From positions 1-8,217 of the forward strand of contig JBGTCY010000194.1 of assembly GCA_041748615.1 (NCBI GenBank): a stretch of DNA of 8,217 nt, read 5' to 3'. The DNA is from JBGTCY01 sp041748615 (lineage in GTDB: Bacteria; Bacteroidota; Bacteroidia; Chitinophagales; CAIOSU01). The position numbers and the translations under genes were made by a program. This document shows, piece by piece, positions 6,225-8,217 of the stretch (the stretch's first letter is position 1; the number at the start of each line of letters is the position of its first letter). A model generated the notes under the pieces. It saw only the letters and a list, made by a program, of their open reading frames with translations, had not been told where the DNA came from and ran no database searches.

Positions 6225-6743
6225 CTAGTTTTTAATTCTATTTATCAAGATTTCTTCTTCTATTTCAATTAGGTCAATTATTGATTTATCATAGTCTTCA
6301 AAATTCCCGTAACCATTTCTATTCCCTGCATTTCTCGCTCTCAATTCAAATTCTCTGTAAAATAATGCAAATAGACTATCATTCTGATAATGTGTTTTAT
6401 CATAGGTTAAAATATCTTTTGGTAAAGCAAATAACGTATCACTCATACTTTTAATTGACAATACTATTGTTGTGTCTGATAAAATCTTAACTCCTACAGA
6501 ATAACCCAAATGTATATAATGTAAGGAATCATTGTCGTAGGAGTAGGACTGAATGCCAAGATTTCCCATATAATGAGAAAAAATAGAAATCTCATGAGTG
6601 TCTATCGTTAACTCTGAGTATCCAATGTCTGCATTGAATAAATACCAATTGCCAATTAAGTCGTTCCTTTCACAATTTCTCATGTCGCAGGAAATTACAG
6701 CGAATATGAGTAAAATTTGAGTGATTTTAATTAATTGTCGCAT
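6225..6743 (-). CDS. Small lipoprotein of unknown function, AT-rich gene
   Basis: This encodes 172 residues. The start at 6743 gives a typical lipoprotein signal (MRQLIKI, a hydrophobic core, VISC with Cys19). The mature part has LIGNWYLFN (about 29-37) followed by ELTID and several short beta-like strands. GNW plus alternating strands recalls lipocalin-like folds, but this is only a hint. The C-terminus is charged and helical, ending in an acidic IEIEEEI stretch. The gene is visibly more AT-rich than its neighbours, which together with the lack of a recognised family suggests a recently acquired or fast-evolving gene. It precedes the other minus-strand lipoprotein gene by 51 bases. A MITE-like palindrome begins 33 bases upstream of its start and may carry or disturb its promoter. 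I cannot assign a function. Confidence 0.7.
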   Translation of the reverse strand: MRQLIKITQILLIFAVISCDMRNCERNDLIGNWYLFNADIGYSELTIDTHEISIFSHYMGNLGIQSYSYDNDSLHYIHLGYSVGVKILSDTTIVLSIKSMSDTLFALPKDILTYDKTHYQNDSLFALFYREFELRARNAGNRNGYGNFEDYDKSIIDLIEIEEEILINRIKN

Positions 6744-6775
6744 TGTTTGGTCCTTGTTAAAATTGGCTACAACTT

Positions 6776-6907
6776 GGGTGTAGGGTAAATTGCATTTGCG
6801 TTGTCATATTGAGTGGTCGAACCATGTGGGGTGGCAATCGCTCCCCTTCGACTCTGCTCAAGATGACCTACGCGCACCATAAAAGTGATGCAATTTATCC
6901 TACACCC
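6776..6907. mobile_element. 132-bp MITE-like nested palindrome
   Basis: The ends are 20-bp inverted repeats: GGGTGTAGGGTAAATTGCAT (6776-6795) pairs with 6888-6907 at 19 of 20 positions. Inside lies a second imperfect inverted repeat: GTCATATTGAG-GTCGAA (6803-6821) against the reverse complement of 6847-6867 (GTCATCTTGAGCAGAGTCGAA). GGGG and CCCC runs mark the centre. The inner part belongs to the same hairpin family as 390-460. No coding capacity and no clear target-site duplication are visible. The element fills the gap between two divergent genes. It could be a non-autonomous transposon or a REP-like structure. Confidence 0.6.
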
Positions 6908-6925
6908 GAAAATATCGTAAATTTA
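6894..6925 (+). promoter_or_regulatory. Candidate promoter of the SixA-like gene
   Basis: TTTA (6894-6897) and TAAATTTA (6918-6925) are separated by 20 bases and resemble the Bacteroidota TTTG and TAnnTTTG boxes with one mismatch each. The downstream box ends 21 bases before the ATG at 6947. The upstream box lies inside the right terminal repeat of the palindromic element. Confidence 0.4.
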
Positions 6926-6946
6926 ATTATCCTTCAATACAATCGC

Positions 6947-7441
6947 ATGAAACAATTCTTTCTTATCCGCCATGGCAAGTCAAGCTGGGACGAACCTGCG
7001 CTTTCCGATACGGAACGTCCATTGAAAAAACGCGGTAAAAAAGACGTGGCAGTGATGGGAAAGTTCCTGCGAAAGCAAAACATTCAACCGGATGTAATTA
7101 TTTCAAGTCCGGCAGAGCGGGCGTTAGCCACCGCGAAAATCATCGCGGAACAAACGGGCTATGAAGAACAAAAAATCAGCATCAGCGAAGAAATTTATTT
7201 TGAAGGCATCGAAAGCATTTTGAAAGCTGTGCGAAAAATGGATGATAAACATTCTCTCATTTTCGTCTTCGGACACAATCCCGACTTCACGGAATTAGTC
7301 AATCATTACTCAGAAAAAACGATTGACAACCTGCCCACCTCCGGAGTGGCGGGCATCACTTTCAATGTTAAATCATGGAAAGAAATTACCGGAACCAATG
7401 GCAAACTGACTTTTTTCGAAGTGCCGAAAAATCACCGGTGA
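6947..7441 (+). CDS. SixA-type histidine phosphatase
   Basis: The 164-residue product belongs to the short bacterial branch of the histidine phosphatase superfamily, and its length fits that branch. Catalytic features are clear: FLIRHGKSSW at the start (Arg8, His9, Gly10; His9 is the residue phosphorylated in the cycle), ISSPAERALATA (Arg58), an acidic EEIYFEG segment (about 81-87) probably supplying the proton donor, and VFGHNPDF with the second catalytic histidine at 110. E. coli SixA removes phosphate from a phosphorelay or phosphotransferase component; other relatives act on small molecules. The substrate here is unknown. The frame is open upstream to 6809, but that part is translated from the palindromic repeat, and the RHG motif should be near the N-terminus, so I place the start at 6947. 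The gene converges with the thiamine-pyrophosphate enzyme gene. Confidence 0.88.
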   Translation: MKQFFLIRHGKSSWDEPALSDTERPLKKRGKKDVAVMGKFLRKQNIQPDVIISSPAERALATAKIIAEQTGYEEQKISISEEIYFEGIESILKAVRKMDDKHSLIFVFGHNPDFTELVNHYSEKTIDNLPTSGVAGITFNVKSWKEITGTNGKLTFFEVPKNHR

Positions 7442-7450
7442 ATCGCTATC

Positions 7451-7511
7451 AGATATTAGATTTGAGATGTTAGATTTTAGACAACATGGGAAAGATATTT
7501 TGGAAATGCGC
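7451..7511 (+). repeat. 61-bp dispersed element, copy B (after the SixA-like gene)
   Basis: The reverse complement matches 2199-2259 without gaps at about 49 of 61 positions. Read on the plus strand it begins 10 bases after the phosphatase stop with AGATATTAGA and ends in TGGAAATGCGC. It therefore has the same orientation to the upstream stop codon as copy A has to the DoxX stop. Confidence 0.65.
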
Positions 7512-7557
7512 CTAAGCCAGAAATAGAAATTCTTTGAAAAACTGCGAGCATCGAAAA

Positions 7558-7646
7558 TGTCATGCCTCCCGATTTTTTATCGGGACTGCATCTCCTTGGG
7601 TTAGGTACGATTTCACAGGGGATTCCGGCATAAAGCCGGAATGACA
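7558..7646. repeat. 89-bp double-hairpin repeat element
   Basis: The element is bounded by TGTCAT (7558-7563) and ATGACA (7641-7646). Just inside one end is a stem CCCGAT/ATCGGG (7568-7573, 7579-7584) with a T5 loop. At the other is a perfect 8-bp stem ATTCCGGC/GCCGGAAT (7622-7629, 7635-7642) with an ATAAA loop. It lies 23 bases beyond the stop of the minus-strand enzyme gene. There the second hairpin could stabilise the mRNA end or help termination, although no T tract follows it. Confidence 0.6.
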
Positions 7647-7669
7647 GAAACAACGAGTTAAGATAACTC

Positions 7670-8217
7670 CTACCCCATCACATGCCTTTTCACCGCCCGC
7701 GCGATAAACCGTACTTTCTCGCCAAGGGGAAATCTGCCGAGGTTGGTTTTCACCACGCCTTTTGTCAGCATCGTTTTTTTGCTGTAGTCAATGTTCACAT
7801 CCACCAGCACCGGTTTTCCTTCCGCTGAAACTTTCACCGCTTCGGCAATGACTTTGTCAATTTCAAAATCATTTTTCATCGAAATGAAATGCACGCCTGT
7901 GGCAATCGCCACGCCTTCTACATTCAGCTTGCCGATGACGGTGCAGGTCTTGCGGTTCAGCGGCACCTCCTGAAACTGTGAAATCTGCCCCAGTTCGCCA
8001 TCATGAAACACAAACACCATCGGGGCGACACCGTAGGTGGCGGCAGTAATCAATTCCATGCAAGTCATCATAAACGCGCCATCGCCCACAATCGCTGCCA
8101 CCTGCTTGCCGGGGTTGCGCATCTTTACGCCAATCGAAGCCGGCACACAATAACCCATACAATTAAAATCAGTCGGGGAAATGATGTGGCGCGGAGCGTA
8201 AACCGGGTATAATTCAG
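7670..8217 (-). CDS. Thiamine-pyrophosphate-dependent enzyme, acetolactate synthase-like, C-terminal part (cut by right edge)
   Basis: The minus-strand frame is open to the window edge, giving 181 C-terminal residues. An internal ATG at 8158 is not the true start, because the frame continues upstream with ISPTDFN directly before MGYCVPASIG. This is the pyrophosphate-binding C domain of the acetolactate synthase/pyruvate decarboxylase superfamily. The cofactor motif begins VGDGAF (GDG at about 8078-8086). About 25 residues later comes FHDGELGQISQFQ where acetolactate synthases have NN-E-GM---WQ. By alignment Asp replaces the usual Mg2+-binding Asn and the following Glu ligand is kept. Family enzymes decarboxylate 2-oxo acids or join C-C units; the substrate cannot be told because the N-terminal and middle domains are missing. 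The protein ends in a basic, Arg/Lys-rich tail. The gene converges with the SixA-like gene. Confidence 0.82.
   Translation of the reverse strand, partial: ELYPVYAPRHIISPTDFNCMGYCVPASIGVKMRNPGKQVAAIVGDGAFMMTCMELITAATYGVAPMVFVFHDGELGQISQFQEVPLNRKTCTVIGKLNVEGVAIATGVHFISMKNDFEIDKVIAEAVKVSAEGKPVLVDVNIDYSKKTMLTKGVVKTNLGRFPLGEKVRFIARAVKRHVMG

Noticed and set aside
6809..6946. N-terminal extension of the SixA-like protein
   Set aside because: These 46 codons lie in the palindromic element, and the family starts a few residues before the RHG motif, which fits the ATG at 6947.

Overview
The window looks like a chromosomal segment of a Bacteroidota bacterium, perhaps Chitinophagales or a relative. The reasons are the lack of clear Shine-Dalgarno sites, TAnnTTTG-type -7 boxes, several lipoproteins with short signal peptides, and spacers full of short dispersed repeats of the kind common in that phylum. 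I see no rRNA, tRNA, CRISPR array, transposase or phage gene.

Layout from left to right. 2-133 is the tail of an unidentified gene. 134-770 is a repeat-rich spacer. 771-1964 (+) encodes a lipoprotein of the Ca2+-dependent phosphatidylinositol-specific phospholipase C family. 1965-2278 is a second repeat-rich spacer, carrying an inverted copy of a 96-bp segment found left of the gene. 2279-2698 (-) encodes a DoxX-family membrane protein. It is divergent from a tight two-gene operon, an NfeD-like membrane protein (2865-3473) and a flotillin (3477-5024). Two lipoprotein genes then run on the minus strand (6225-6743, then 5250-6173). They are divergent from a SixA-type histidine phosphatase (6947-7441), and a 132-bp MITE-like palindrome lies between. 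The right edge holds the C-terminal part of a thiamine-pyrophosphate enzyme (7670-8217, -), with an 89-bp hairpin element beyond its stop codon.

The only firm functional partnership is NfeD plus flotillin, a membrane-microdomain scaffold pair (YuaF/FloT in Bacillus, YqiJ/YqiK in E. coli). Much of the neighbourhood is membrane or envelope related (phospholipase, DoxX, NfeD, flotillin, two lipoproteins), but nothing shows that these genes form one pathway.

The most unusual content is non-coding. There are at least five repeat families. They include inverted 96-bp arms around the phospholipase gene, a 61-bp repeat placed just after two unrelated stop codons in the same transcript orientation, and a nested palindrome with 19/20-matching terminal repeats. 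I found no convincing new protein system. All repeat alignments were made by eye.
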